Assembly (NCBI GenBank): GCA_947044405.1
Contig: CAMRHE010000329.1
Span: forward strand, 1,114,501 to 1,178,500
DNA from: Leptodactylus fallax
Taxonomy: Eukaryota; Chordata; Amphibia; Anura; Leptodactylidae
Reading direction: 5' to 3'
DNA: 64,000 nt
Each line of letters opens with the position of its first letter. Within the stretch, counting starts at the first letter, position 1. The notes under the pieces were generated by a model that was not told the origin of the DNA, searched no databases, and was given only the letters and a program-made list of their open reading frames with translations. The position numbers were made by a program, and so were the translations under genes. Shown here one piece after another: positions 10,615-22,764 of the stretch.

Positions 10615-11166
10615 AACATGAAAATGGTTTCTCACTCATGTGAGTTTTCTGATGTCGACAAAAATGTGCTTTCTGAATAAAAGATTTGCCACATTCTGAA
10701 CATGTAAATGGCTTCTCTCCTGTGTGAATTCTCTGATGTATAACAAGTTTCGATTTCTCCTTAAAAAATTTGCCACATTCTGAACATGAAAATGACTTCA
10801 CTCCTGTGTGAATTCTCTGATGCCTAACAAGTTTTGATTTCTCCTTAAAAATTTTTCCACATTCCAAACATGACAATGGCTTCTCTCCTGTGTGAGCTCT
10901 CTCATGTTTAAGAAGAACTGATGGATAGCTAAAACTTTTGCCACAGTCTGAACATGAATATGGCTTCTCTCCCGTGTGAAATCCTTTATGTTTTCCCCTT
11001 TTGTGACTTTTATTTTGCTTAACAGTCTGTGATTTGACCTGGGCTGAGTTTATATCTGGGGTATTAGCAAGCTTTTGCATTCCATATGGATGTTGTGTGA
11101 TACCACCATCATCTCTTTTAGGATCTGAAGATATTGGGCGTAACTCTGAGCTCCTGGTACAGTCAT
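9869..11166 (-). pseudogene. Gene A finger exon: 12 intact fingers plus a frameshifted 13th
   Basis: After the acceptor (TTCTTAGCAG) the exon reads [20 protein letters not shown], then a shortened linker. Compared with D and E it lacks the segment around [17 protein letters not shown]. Twelve C2H2 fingers follow, from [14 protein letters not shown] to [14 protein letters not shown]. The extra G at 9960-9965 turns the next linker into [10 protein letters not shown] and destroys finger 13, ending at 9869. In the other frame the intact end ([16 protein letters not shown]) is still present and stops at 9874, so the lesion is recent. Confidence 0.85.
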
Positions 11167-11394
11167 CTGCTAAGAATAAAACAAATATTATTTTTCAATA
11201 ATGAAACCTTCAAATTTCAATTTATATTTTATAAAAAATTTTATATAAAATGTCAATGGAAATTTCAAGACGTGTTAAAATTCAATCATTAACTAAGGCT
11301 GGCCATATACATTTGATAGCTGTCTGCTGACATCTATCACTTCTTACGCCTCCTATTCATATACTGTATGTACTTGGCTCAGGCCAAAAAAATA

Positions 11395-11990
11395 TAATGT
11401 ATAACCTAAATTTTTAATTTACTTGGAATTACTGTTGCATTGAGTCCACCAACTTTTGACACATCTAAATAGGTATTTCAGTCCCGGAAGATGGGACCAC
11501 ATTCTGTATTTTTCGGTTTTGCCACTTAAACCGCATTTTTGATGTCACCCTATAAATTCTCCATGGGATTGAGGACAGGGGATTGGGCTGGTAACTCCAT
11601 TACCTCAATCCTTTTTGTCAGCTCTGTTTTGGGTCACTGTCATGTTGAAACACACATTTCAAGGGCATTTCTTCTTCAGTGTAGGACAATATGATCTCAT
11701 CTTTATTTTGATATATTCAAACTGATTCATGATCCCTCGTATGTGATATATAGGCCCAACACTATGGTATGAGATCAACATAACATGATTTTTGCACCAT
11801 CATGTCTATACTTTTCTGTCTTCACCAGCGTATTGTGGCTTAAATTAGCACTCGGAGGTCATCTGACATACTGTCTGACATACGGCCACTAGACCTAAAA
11901 AGAACAATTTTGTTTTTTAATCACCAAATTTGTGCCATTTCTCTTTTGGCCAGTCTGTTTGTTCCTTGACCCATTGTAACCTATTCAGGG
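11395..11990 (-). mobile_element. Old Tc1/mariner-like relic
   Basis: On the minus strand, scattered frames recall Tc1 transposase: a FQHDSDP-like string near 11640-11660 (second catalytic Asp region) and an LNPMEN-like string near 11570-11590. Frames are broken many times and no terminal repeats are evident. It lies in the last intron of gene A. Confidence 0.5.
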
Positions 11991-12030
11991 CATTTTTTCT
12001 TCAACAACGGGACTTTGTGGGGATTTCTTG

Positions 12031-13465
12031 CTGGTAACTTCACTTCATCTTCTTCTGATTGTAGCAGGACTCATCGGTAACTTCAGATCTTCTGGTTGTA
12101 GCAGTAATCACTGGGAACTTGAGATCTTCTGATTGTAGCAGTACTCACCGCTAACTTCAGATCTTCCGATTGTAACAGTACTCACCAGTAACTTCAGATC
12201 TTCTGGTTGAAGCAGGACTCACTGAGAACTTCAGATCTTATTCTGGTTGTAGTAGTACTCACAGGTAACGTCAGATCTTATTCTGGTTGTAGCAGTACTC
12301 ACTGGGAACTTCAGATCTCCTTCTGGTTGTAGCAAAACTCACTGGTAACATTTGATCTTCTTGTTGTAACAGTACTCACTGGTAACTTCAGATCTTCTGA
12401 TTGTAGCAGCGCCCACATGTAGCTTCAGATCTCCTTCTGTTTGTAGCAGTTCTCACTGGTATCTTCTTCTGGCCATAGCAATACTCACTGGTAACTAGAG
12501 ATGAGCGAATTTCTGAAAAGTTTGATTTGACAGTTCGATTCAATGTTCCAAAAAAGTTAGCTTCGATTCGAATTACTTCATGGCGAATAAACAGCTATTT
12601 CCGGCCTGCAGAGAGCTGGGGTGGGCGGCAAAATGGCGGAAGCCCTTGGATGCCACGGTCATGTCTCTCTCTCTCCAGCATGGACAACTTTTATTCATGT
12701 GGAAGGATCTGCTAACAAGCAAAGACACCCCTACCCAATCACATCACTAGAGAACATCATGTGACCATCTGATGTCACAAAGGTCCTTACTAAATATTCG
12801 TTACCGCGAAGCATCAGAAAATGCGGAATCGTTGCAAATCGAAGATTTCCTGAAATTCAGATCGAATTCCACTTCTGCAGAATCGGTTCGTTCATCTCTA
12901 CTGGTAACGTCAGATCTTCTTCTGGTTGTAGCAGTACTCACCAGTAACTTCAGATCTTCTGGTTGTAGCAGGACTCACTGGGAACTTCAGATCTTATTCT
13001 GGTTGTAGTAGTACTCACCAGTAACGTAAGATCTTATTCTGGTCGTAGCAGTACTCACTGGTAACTTCAGATTTCCTTCTGGTTGTAGCAGTACTCACTG
13101 GTAACTTCAGATCTCCTTCTGGTTTTAGCAGTTCTCACTGGTATCTTCAAATCTTCTTCTGGTTGTAGCACTACTCACCAGTAACTTCAGATCTTCTTCT
13201 GGTTGTAGCAGTACTCACCAGTAACGTCAGATCTTCTTCTGATTGTAGCAGTACTCACTGGTATCTTCAGATCTTCTTCTGGTTGTAGCAGTACTCACTG
13301 GTATCTTCAGATCTTCTTCTGGTTGTAGCAGTACTCACTGGTATCTTCAGATCTTCTTCTGGTTGTAGCAGTACTCACTGTTAGTTTCAGATCTTCTTCT
13401 GGCACTGGTAACTTCAGATCTTCTTTTTCTTGCAGCAGTACTCCCTGGTGACTTCACAGTACTCG
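12031..13465. repeat. Minisatellite of about 40-bp units in the last intron of gene A
   Basis: Units are built on TTGTAGCAGTACTCACTGG followed by TAACTTCAGATCTTCTTCTGG, with frequent variants and some length change. Roughly 25 units are visible. The array is interrupted by a short hAT-like element at 12496-12900. Individual units contain AGATCT. Confidence 0.85.
12496..12900. mobile_element. Short hAT-like non-autonomous element (TAGAGATGAGCGAA ends)
   Basis: The ends are inverted: TAGAGATGAGCGAA on the left and TTCATCTCTA on the right. The element is flanked by an 8-bp direct repeat CTGGTAAC (12488-12495 and 12901-12908), as hAT elements make. A relative in the opposite orientation lies at 33350-33755. 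No transposase is encoded. The 8-bp repeat is also part of the minisatellite unit, so the target-site call leans on the clean ends. Confidence 0.7.
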
Positions 13466-13864
13466 CTGGGTAAAATGCACTATAACCAACATGGGCAACA
13501 TTTGCCACCCTCCTACCTTAAATAAGGACCAAAATTGACCCCAGTTATTTCACAGAATGAATGACTTCACCAATGTAGCAGTGTCACTGCTATTACTCAG
13601 AACAAGCCCCTTTCAATGAATGATTTTTTGAGCTTCATGCATGTCCATATTGTGTTTTTTTTACTACTATATTACACTTACAAGTAAATCATTTGCTATG
13701 TAGAAATATCACTTCTACCAAAAACATTGATTCATCAGGTTAAAGATGGACCTTTCATGTCCTCGCAGTCTGGCGGTATTATATACCTCTAGAAAGCTGA
13801 AAGTGCGCTAAATTCACCTAAATGCAACTAAATTTGGATTTGGTTATCTCCTAGCCTTGCCTGA

Positions 13865-14059
13865 TTGATCAGGGTGGAGCTGCTTATTTTTACAGACCTG
13901 CTCCTTCTTGTCGTGTACTCCACAACTGAATCCTTGAACTTTAGTGGAAAAGTAGTGTGGGATTTGGAACACCTACTGCTGGAGCAGGTTTACCACCTTT
14001 ATGCGGATGATTTCTATGTTTTAAGTGCCTCACTTCCAAAAGTACTGCAGCATGTGTAA
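13865..14059 (+). mobile_element. piggyBac transposase fragment
   Basis: A short open frame contains FSGKVVWDLEHLLLEQVYHL followed by YADDFYVLSASLPKVL. It aligns with the piggyBac stretch GRIVWDLINPLLHQGCHLYL of the copy at 43357-43704, including the catalytic-region D-N/D-Y/F motif. It is an isolated fragment in the intron of gene A. Confidence 0.6.
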
Positions 14060-14263
14060 TAAGCAGAGAGGCCTCTCTAGGTCACGGCTTGGTCAGTGTG
14101 TGTTGTCACCTATAACTGGATCATATCACCCATTTTGATTTACTATGCAGCTGAAAAAAAATAACAAAACGCATAACGATAAAGTCCAACACAAAATTTT
14201 TATAGTACGTGAATGAGGAGAATCTGTGACTGTTCTGTGGTATATTCAGTGGTGACTCCTCAC

Positions 14264-14366
14264 CTGGGCGGTTCCCTGTAGGGATGTCCTCCTCACACTC
14301 CTCATCACCACTCACATAGGGCTCTGTAGTATTAATATTCTTCACATCTTTATCCTGAGTCAGAAG
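14264..14366 (-). CDS. Gene A exon 5 (acidic linker)
   Basis: Acceptor TTTCACAG and donor GTGAGG border a 103-bp exon encoding [20 protein letters not shown] and then the acidic run to TGNRP. It leaves one base of a split codon for the finger exon, the same phase as in B, D, E and F. Confidence 0.8.
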
Positions 14367-14473
14367 CTGTGAAAGAAATATTGTAAGTAACATCTAATAC
14401 TGCTGGATAACCCAAGACTGACCACAAGGACTTCACAGCCCGTCTACACATCATAGGGAATATCTCCATCTAC

Positions 14474-14538
14474 CTGATCATCCTGTGGAAGAAGAGGACT
14501 GGGACATCTCTCCGGTGTTGTCCTCTTACTGGATCTAC
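14474..14538 (-). CDS. Gene A exon 4 (Ser/Pro-rich)
   Basis: This is a 65-bp exon encoding [20 protein letters not shown] and Q. The same exon, unchanged in length and phase, occurs at 27966-28030, 51343-51407 and 60531-60595. The longer open frame running through it is intron read-through. Confidence 0.8.
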
Positions 14539-14621
14539 CTGTAGGAAACACAGACAGGGACTGAATTCATTCTGTACATACAAATAATGGAAGTCCATGT
14601 GTATATAGTCATGTCTATTAC

Positions 14622-14745
14622 CTGGTGATGTGAGGGGCTGGTGGTCCTCCATCATCACCTCCTTGTACAGATCCTTGTGTCCTTCTAAATACTCCCACTC
14701 CTCCATGGAGAAATAGACAGCGACATCCTGACACCTTATAGGAAC
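14622..14745 (-). CDS. Gene A exon 3, KRAB-A-like box
   Basis: The 124-bp exon encodes [20 protein letters not shown] and continues [20 protein letters not shown]. It matches the KRAB-A pattern (DVAVYFS, EEW, LY..VM.E). In tetrapods such boxes can recruit corepressors; whether the frog box does is not shown by the sequence. The exon is identical in protein to those of genes E and F. Confidence 0.85.
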
Positions 14746-14823
14746 CTGACAACACAATGATACAGTCATCACCCAGACCCCTCCAGTTACTGTATAATGT
14801 CCCAGCATTCCCAGCAGTGTCAC

Positions 14824-15005
14824 CTCTCCAGTCAGCAGCTCCAGCATCTTGTTGGTGAGTTCTAGGATCTTCTGGTCATTGATCTCCTCCTGTATCAGGG
14901 AGTGAGGTGGAGGCCCCAGGATTGGGCTCAGGGTTCCTCCATATCCTTCATACACAGGACCGCCTGACAGCGCCCACTAGAGGTCTTCTTCACTACTGTG
15001 TAATC
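14824..15005 (-). pseudogene. Gene A exon 2, frameshifted
   Basis: The exon starts [13 protein letters not shown] and ends [15 protein letters not shown]. Its length is 182 bp against 180 in gene E. The difference is a GCGGTCC versus GCCCC change around 14952-14958, which breaks the frame from exon 1 into the KRAB exon. Confidence 0.75.
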
Positions 15006-15134
15006 CTGGTTATGGGGAGACACATTAATAAATCTCACTACATACATGTGCAGAGTCCATCACCTCTCCAGTCATATCATCTGTTATTACTATAGATAAG
15101 AATGATGTAATGTGACATCATCAGAATCTCTCAC

Positions 15135-15284
15135 CTCTCCAGTAAGCTGGTAGATGATCTCTAGGGTGAGATTTAATATACTTTCCGCCATCTTGTTCCT
15201 TTTTCTTTCTATCCTTTGTGGATCAATCAGGAAAATTCTCTTATAAAGAAGCCACCAAATGATAGGATTCTATATAGGTGGAAC
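15135..15284 (-). CDS. Gene A coding exon 1
   Basis: The acceptor CCATTCAG opens the exon at 15284. The ATG at 15191-15189 has A at -3 and G at +4. It encodes [19 protein letters not shown], then a GTGAGA donor. Gene E has the same exon at 52002-52147. Confidence 0.8.
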
Positions 15285-16886
15285 CTGAATGGAAAGATGC
15301 AAAAATGATGAAACTTGATGGAATATATGAACATGGAACAGATACACAATAGATACACAACAAATGTTAAAAAAATTACTGATTTATCAATTTTTCATGC
15401 CTTAGAAATGGTTGTGTGAATATCTCTTAATTAGTTAGGCAGGTAAAAGGGTGAGGTGAGTATATAAAGGGCAGTCATGATGGGGTCAGAGATATCAGAG
15501 TGAATAGTTTAACTCCATCCAATATCACAACACACCTGTACATGGTAGTTGCACTAACCTCCCACACTACCATGGATACTTATATTACAGTGATGCCACA
15601 TGTACTTAAGCTGGGCCTGCACTGTCACCCGCAAGTGACAACTGTAATATACAACTAACATCTCGCTTGTATAACCAAATCTGTGTATATGAAATACTTC
15701 CGAACCCCCAATCTTCAGTAAATGAATGTGAATACATCCGATCTGCAGGGTATACACAGTGATATGAGGCGTACTGTCCTCCTCTACCATGGACACAATG
15801 CGCATGCGCCAATACTGACTCCTGTAGTTGTAAGATATCCATATATTTACTAATGATTCTCTGATACAGGGCCTATTAGTGATAAGAGACAGGAGGGAGG
15901 AGAGCAGTCTGATAACTGGAGAAAGAAGCATTTTGTATAGATAGATATATAAGAGAAAATATATTACAGCATTCCTTATATTCACCAGTACTACTCATTT
16001 ATATAAAGTTGTGTTATACTATGGGGTGCAGTGTAACTGATACATTATATAGACCTCACAACAGCGCCATTGAAAAATACAACTCATCTTGCAAAAAAAA
16101 AAGCCTCATACAGCTTTGTTGCTGGAAACAAAAAAAAAAGCTTCCTTATTAGCTAGCAAAATCATGCAGTCCTAAAAGGGTTAATGATCCACGTGTGGTA
16201 GTGATCCTGACATCAGAGGCGTCACCTGGAAGAGCCCTTCACGGCAGCAAAAGTGGGAGAGGCCTTGGTAAGGGGTGTGGCCTTTATAACATGGCACAGC
16301 TACATATAGGCAGACCCCATATAATAATATTAGGCCCCAATATTGTAACTGGTTAAATACAATAAACAATTGCAAAATTTTTGTTTACGCCATTTAGAGA
16401 TCGCATTAAATATTGTTATTAGGTATGCACCAGGGTTTGAACCCAAGAAGTAAGCCATGCAGGACGGTCACCCTACTTGCTGAGCCAAAGGCTCTATTAG
16501 TTTCTACAATAGACTTTTCTCATACCAAGCGTCAATAGTAGTTTCCTTACCCTGCAGATGTATAATATATAAATAGAAATATCTCTATATGTCAATATGT
16601 TGATATAAGAATAATCCACCTATAGAGACCAATTGAGGCTGCGGCTCAGACAGTCGGTGACATTGGTTGAAGTCAAGCCTCGGCTCATACCTACAGAAAT
16701 ACTAAATAGAGTAAAAAGACGGAGAGATCTCCGAGACACTTCCTCATTACTACTCACTGCACTGAGGTGATGTCACCGAACTATGAATAATAATGAATGC
16801 ACAGAACCGATGGTCAGGTGACCGGTGGAGAGGACCTGAAAACAAGGAGACTACGGGGAATCCCAAGTCTATAAATAGCCACATAC
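15285..16886. other. First intron of gene A, mostly unassigned
   Basis: The stretch holds no coding sequence I can support. The overlapping open frames at 15554-15985 are antisense chance frames. One tRNA-like SINE head is present (16421-16495, separate entry). Poly-A runs occur near 16095 and 16128. Confidence 0.5.
16421..16495 (-). repeat. tRNA-derived SINE head
   Basis: On the minus strand, TGGCTCAGCAAGTAG (16487-16473) matches the RNA polymerase III A box and GGTTCAAACCC (16443-16433) matches the B box at tRNA-like spacing. The ends do not pair into an acceptor stem, so this is a SINE head and not a working tRNA gene. Confidence 0.6.
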
Positions 16887-16887
16887 C

Positions 16888-17065
16888 TGAGAGTACAGGA
16901 TAAGATAATGTCATCACTAGATACCAGATCAGAGGGGGTTAAAGGACCTTTGATGATGTCACAGTCATGTGATCAGCCACATGTTTGGGAGGAGTCAGGC
17001 TCCAGGCTGTGCTGGGGGAGAAGTTTCAGGAATTTCTTTCTTTCTTGAGTGACTGACCTGAGCAG
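16888..17065. promoter_or_regulatory. Divergent promoter and 5'UTR exons of genes A and D
   Basis: A minus-strand donor (CTCAG then GTATGT) at 16887 ends the first exon of A. A plus-strand donor (GAGCAG then GTAAGA) at 17065 ends the first exon of D. The two transcripts must start within this short interval. The block GTCACAGTCATGTGATCAG and the following GGGAGGAGTCAGGCTCCAGG are kept almost unchanged in the E/F promoter at 56340-56400. They include E-box-like CATGTG/CACATG sites. No clear TATA box is seen for D. Confidence 0.65.
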
Positions 17066-17089
17066 GTAAGAGAGATGTATACACAGTAT

Positions 17090-17091
17090 TA

Positions 17092-17144
<53 letters not shown>

Positions 17145-20100
17145 TACACACACACATATATACACTACATATATATACACAGCACTGTACTATAGAACTA
17201 TATACTATGTATACACACAGCACTGTACTATATACTATGTATACACACAGCACTGTACTATAGAACTATATACTATGTCTACACACAGCACTGTACTATA
17301 GAACTATATACTATGTATACACACAGCACTGTACTATATAACTATATACTATGTATACACACAGCACTGTACTATATACTATGTATACACACAGCACTGT
17401 ACTATATACTATGTATACACACAGCACTGTACTATATACTATGTATACACACAGCACTGTACTATAGAACTATATACTATGTATACACACAGCACTGTAC
17501 TATAGAACTATATACTATGTATACACACAGCACTGTACTATAGAACTATATACTATGTATACACACAGCACTGTACTATATAACTATATACTATATATAC
17601 ACAGCACTGTACTATATAACTATATACTATGTATACACACAGCACTGTACTATATACTATGTATACACACAGCACTGTACTATATACTATGTATACACAC
17701 AGCACTGTACTATATACTATGTATACACACAGCACTGTACTATATACTATGTATACACACAGCACTGTACTATATACTATGTATACACACAGCACTGTAC
17801 TATATACTATGTATACACACAGCACTGTACTATATACTATGTATACACACAGCACTGTATATAAACTATATACTATGTATACACACAGCACTGTACTATA
17901 GAACTATATACTATGTATACACACAGCACTGTACTATAGAACTATATACTATGTATACACACAGCACTGTACTATAGAACTATATACTATGTATACACAC
18001 AGCACTGTACTATATACTATGTATACACACAGCACTGTACTATAGAACTATATACTATGTATACACACAGCACTGTACTATGTAACTATATACTATGTAT
18101 ACACACAGCACTGTACTATATACTATGTATACACACAGCACTGTACTATATACTATGTATACACACAGCACTGTACTATAGAACTATATACTATGTATAC
18201 ACACAGCACTGTACTATAGAACTATATACTATGTATACACACAGCACTGTACTATAGAACTATATACTATGTATACACACAGCACTGTACTATAGAACTA
18301 TATACTATGTATACACACAGCACTGTACTATGTAACTATATACTATGTATACACACAGCACTGTACTATATAACTATATACTATGTATACACACAGCACT
18401 GTACTATATACTATGTATACACACAGCACTGTACTATATAATTATATACTATGTATACACACAGCACTGTACTATATACTATGTATACACAGCACTGTAC
18501 TATATACTATGTATACACAGCACTGTACTATATAGTATGTATACACACAGCACTGTACTATATACTATGTATACACACAGCACTGTACTATATACTATGT
18601 ATACACACAGCACTGTACTATATAACTATATACTATGTATACACACAGCACTGTACTATATACTATGTATACACACAGCACTGTACTATATAATTATATA
18701 CTATGTATACACACAGCACTGTACTATATACTATGTATACACAGCACTGTACTATATACTATGTATACACACAGCACTGTACTATATACTATGTATACAC
18801 ACAGCACTGTACTATATACTATGTATACACACAGCACTGTAATATATACTATGTATACACACAGCACTGTACTATATAACTATATACTATATATACACAG
18901 CACTGTACTATATAACTATATACTATGTATACACACAGCACTGTACTATATAACTATATACTATATATACACAGCACTGTACTATAGAACTATATACTAT
19001 ATATACACAGCACTGTACTATAGAACTATATACTATGTATACACACAGCACTGTACTATATACTATGTATACACACAGCACTGTACTATATAACTATATA
19101 CTATATATACACAGCACTGTACTATGTAACTATATACTATGTATACACACAGCACTGTACTATATACTATGTATACACAGCACTGTACTATAGAACTATA
19201 TACTATGTATACACACAGCACTGTACTATATACTATGTATACACACAGCACTGTACTATATAACTATATACTATATATACACAGCACTGTAATATGTAAC
19301 TATATACTATGTATACACACAGCACTGTACTATATACTATGTATACACAGCACTGTACTATAGAACTATATACTATATACACACAGCACTGTACTATAGA
19401 ACTATATACTATGTATACACACAGCACTGTACTATATACTATGTATACACACAGCACTGTACTATATAACTATATACTATATATACACAGCACTGTACTA
19501 TGTAACTATATACTATGTATACACACAGCACTGTACTATATACTATGTATACACAGCACTGTACTATAGAACTATATACTATATACACACAGCACTGTAC
19601 TATAGAACTATATACTATGTATACACACAGCACTGTACTATATAACTATATACTATATATACACAGCACTGTACTATATACTATGTATACACACAGCACT
19701 GTACTATATACTATGTATACACACAGCACTGTACTATAGAACTATATACTATGTATACACACAGCACTGTACTATGTAACTATATACTATGTATACACAC
19801 AGCACTGTACTATATACTATGTATACACACAGCACTGTACTATGTAACTATATACTATGTATACACACAGCACTGTACTATGTAACTATATACTATGTAT
19901 ACACACAGCACTGTACTATGTAACTATATACTATGTATACACACAGCACTGTACTATATACTATGTATACACACAGCACTGTACTATATACTATGTATAC
20001 ACACAGCACTGTACTATATACTATGTATACACACAGCACTGTACTATAGAACTATATACTATGTATACACACAGCACTGTACTATAGAACTATATACTAT

Positions 20101-22262
20101 GTATACACACAGCACTGTACTATATAATTATATACTATGTATACACACAGCACTGTACTATATACTATGTATACACACAGCACTGTACTATAGAACTATA
20201 TACTATGTATACACACAGCACTGTACTATAGAACTATATACTATGTATACACACAGCACTGTACTATAGAACTATATACTATGTATACACACAGCACTGT
20301 ACTATAGAACTATATACTATGTATACACAGCACTGTACTATAGAACTATATACACACAGCACTGTACTATATACTATGTATACACACAGCACTGTACTAT
20401 ATACTATGTATACACAGCACTGTACTATATACTATGTATACACACAGCACTGTACTATAGAACTATATACTATGTATACACACAGCACTGTACTATATAA
20501 CTATATACTATGTATACACACAGCACTGTACTATATAATTATATACTATGTATACACACAGCACTGTACTATAGAACTATATACTATATATACACAGCAC
20601 TGTACTATATACTATGTATACACACAGCACTGTACTATAGAACTATATACTATGTATACACAGCACTGTACTATAGAACTATATACTATGTATACACACA
20701 GCACTGTACTATATACTATGTATACACAAAGCACTGTACTATATAATTATATACTATGTATACACACAGCACTGTACTATATAACTATATACTATGTATA
20801 CACACAGCACTGTACTATATAACTATATACTATATACACACAGCACTGTACTATATAACTATATACTATGTATACACACAGCACTGTACTATATACTATG
20901 TATACACACAGCACTGTACTATAGAACTATATACTATGTATACACACAGCACTGTACTATATACTATGTATACACAGCACTGTACTATATACTATGTATA
21001 CACACAGCACATTACTATAGAACTATATACTATGTATACACACAGCACTGTACTATATAACTATATACTATGTATACACACAGCACTGTACATATACATG
21101 TATACACACAGCACTGTACTATATACTATGTATACACACAGCACTGTACTATATACTATGTATACACACAGCACTGTACTATAGAACTATATACTATGTA
21201 TACACACAGCACTGTACTATATACTATGTATACACACAGCACTGTACTATATACTATGTATACACACAGCACTGTACTATATAACTATATACTATGTATA
21301 CACACAGCACTGTACTATAGAACTATATACTATGTATACACACAGCACTGTACTATATACTATGTATACACACAGCACTGTACTATAGAACTATATACTA
21401 TGTATACACACAGCACTGTACTATAGAACTATATACTATGTATACACACAGCACTGTACTATATACTATGTATACACACAGCACTGTACTATAGAACTAT
21501 ATACTATGTATACACACAGCACTGTACTATAGAACTATATACTATGTATACACACAGCACTGTACTATATACTATGTATACACACAGCACTGTACTATAG
21601 AACTATATACTATGTATACACACAGCACTGTACTATAGAACTATATACTATGTATACACACAGCACTGTACTATATACTATGTATACACACAGCACTGTA
21701 CTATAGAACTATATACTATGTATACACACAGCACTGTACTATATAATTATATACTATGTATACACACAGCACTGTACTATATACTATGTATACACACAGC
21801 ACTGTACTATAGAACTATATACTATGTATACACACAGCACTGTACTATGTACTATGTATACACACAGCACTGTACTATATACTATGTATACACACAGCAC
21901 TGTACTATATACTATGTATACACACAGCACTGTACTATAGAACTATATACTATGTATACACACAGCACTGTACTATATAACTATATACTATGTATACACA
22001 CAGCACTGTACTATAGAACTATATACTATGTATACACACAGCACTGTACTATGTAACTATATACTATGTATACACACAGCACTGTACTATATACTATGTA
22101 TACACACAGCACTGTACTATAGAACTATATACTATGTATACACACAGCACTGTACTATATAACTATATACTATGTATACACACAGCACTGTACTATATAA
22201 CTATATACTATGTATACACACAGCACTGTACTATGTAACTATATACTATGTATACACACATC
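17090..22262. repeat. 5.2-kb satellite of 30- and 38-bp units in the first intron of gene D
   Basis: A (TA)n run (about 17094-17138) leads into well over 100 units of CTATATACTATGTATACACA plus CAGCACTGTA. An extra 8-bp spacer (such as ATAGAACT, ATAACTAT or ATGTAACT) makes the 38-bp form. The spacers recur in mixed order without a simple higher-order period. Each unit carries the palindrome GTATAC. Many open frames across it are repeat artefacts. Confidence 0.95.
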
Positions 22263-22343
22263 ACTGTATATACCCGCAGTATCTCAGAACTTACATCCCT
22301 GTAGTATTCAGAACCTCTCCTGTTTTTCTATGGCCGCCTGCAG

Positions 22344-22481
22344 TGCTGGATCCTCCAGTTCATCCAACCCAGAACGCTCCTTCTCCTCAACGACCCACCA
22401 AGAATGGACAAGGACAGGAAGGAGATCAGCAGAAGATTATTAGACTTCACCTTGGAGATCATCTACCGGCTGACCGAAGAG
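22344..22481 (+). CDS. Gene D coding exon 1
   Basis: The acceptor GCCTGCAG precedes a short leader. The ATG at 22404 starts a 26-codon segment ending YRLTEE before GTGACC. The usual motif is YLLTGE, as in gene F, so two residues have changed. Several upstream frames across the leader are chance. Confidence 0.75.
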
Positions 22482-22764
22482 GTGACCTTATTATATTTCT
22501 ATGGGATTTATTGGGGTATTTAACAAATCTATAATAGGAAGTGATAGGAAGGATCCAGTGTCCTGTATAAGAGCGTCCAGACCTTCCAAGTGATGGAGAA
22601 GAACAGCAGGAAATGTGAAGATCTGACCCAATATGATCAGTTATGTATCATGGTAACCGATCACCAATAGTCATGTAGGAGGAGCAATGAGAATGGTAAA
22701 TAGACAGGAGGTAACCAGGACGAAAGGGAACAAGAGTGTATGGAGTATGGAGTGTGGCCTGGAG
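22482..22764 (+). other. Start of gene D intron, nothing assigned
   Basis: This is unique-looking intron sequence between coding exon 1 and the minisatellite, with no open frame or repeat signature that I recognise. Confidence 0.5.

Larger units (their letters stand above)
9869..16887 (-). pseudogene. Gene A: KRAB-like C2H2 zinc-finger gene with two frameshifts
   Basis: The exons, in gene order, are: 5'UTR exon ending at 16887; coding exon 1 at 15284-15135 (ATG at 15191); exon 2 at 15005-14824; KRAB-A-like exon 3 at 14745-14622; exon 4 at 14538-14474; acidic exon 5 at 14366-14264; finger exon 11166-9869. Exon 2 is 182 bp where gene E has 180, so a net two-base gain near 14955 shifts the frame between exon 1 and the KRAB exon. 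A single extra G in a six-G run at 9960-9965 shifts the frame again before the last finger. Both could be real inactivating changes or base-call errors. The family role, nuclear sequence-specific DNA binding with a KRAB-type regulatory domain, is inferred from homology. Confidence 0.75.

Noticed and set aside
16421..16495. Functional tRNA gene
   Set aside because: The A and B boxes fit, but the two ends do not form an acceptor stem and the anticodon arm is poor.
17075..22534. Many open frames of repeated MYTHSTVLYT or CIHTALYYIL peptides
   Set aside because: They are translations of the 30/38-bp satellite in all frames. Unit length is a multiple of three, so frames stay open by arithmetic.
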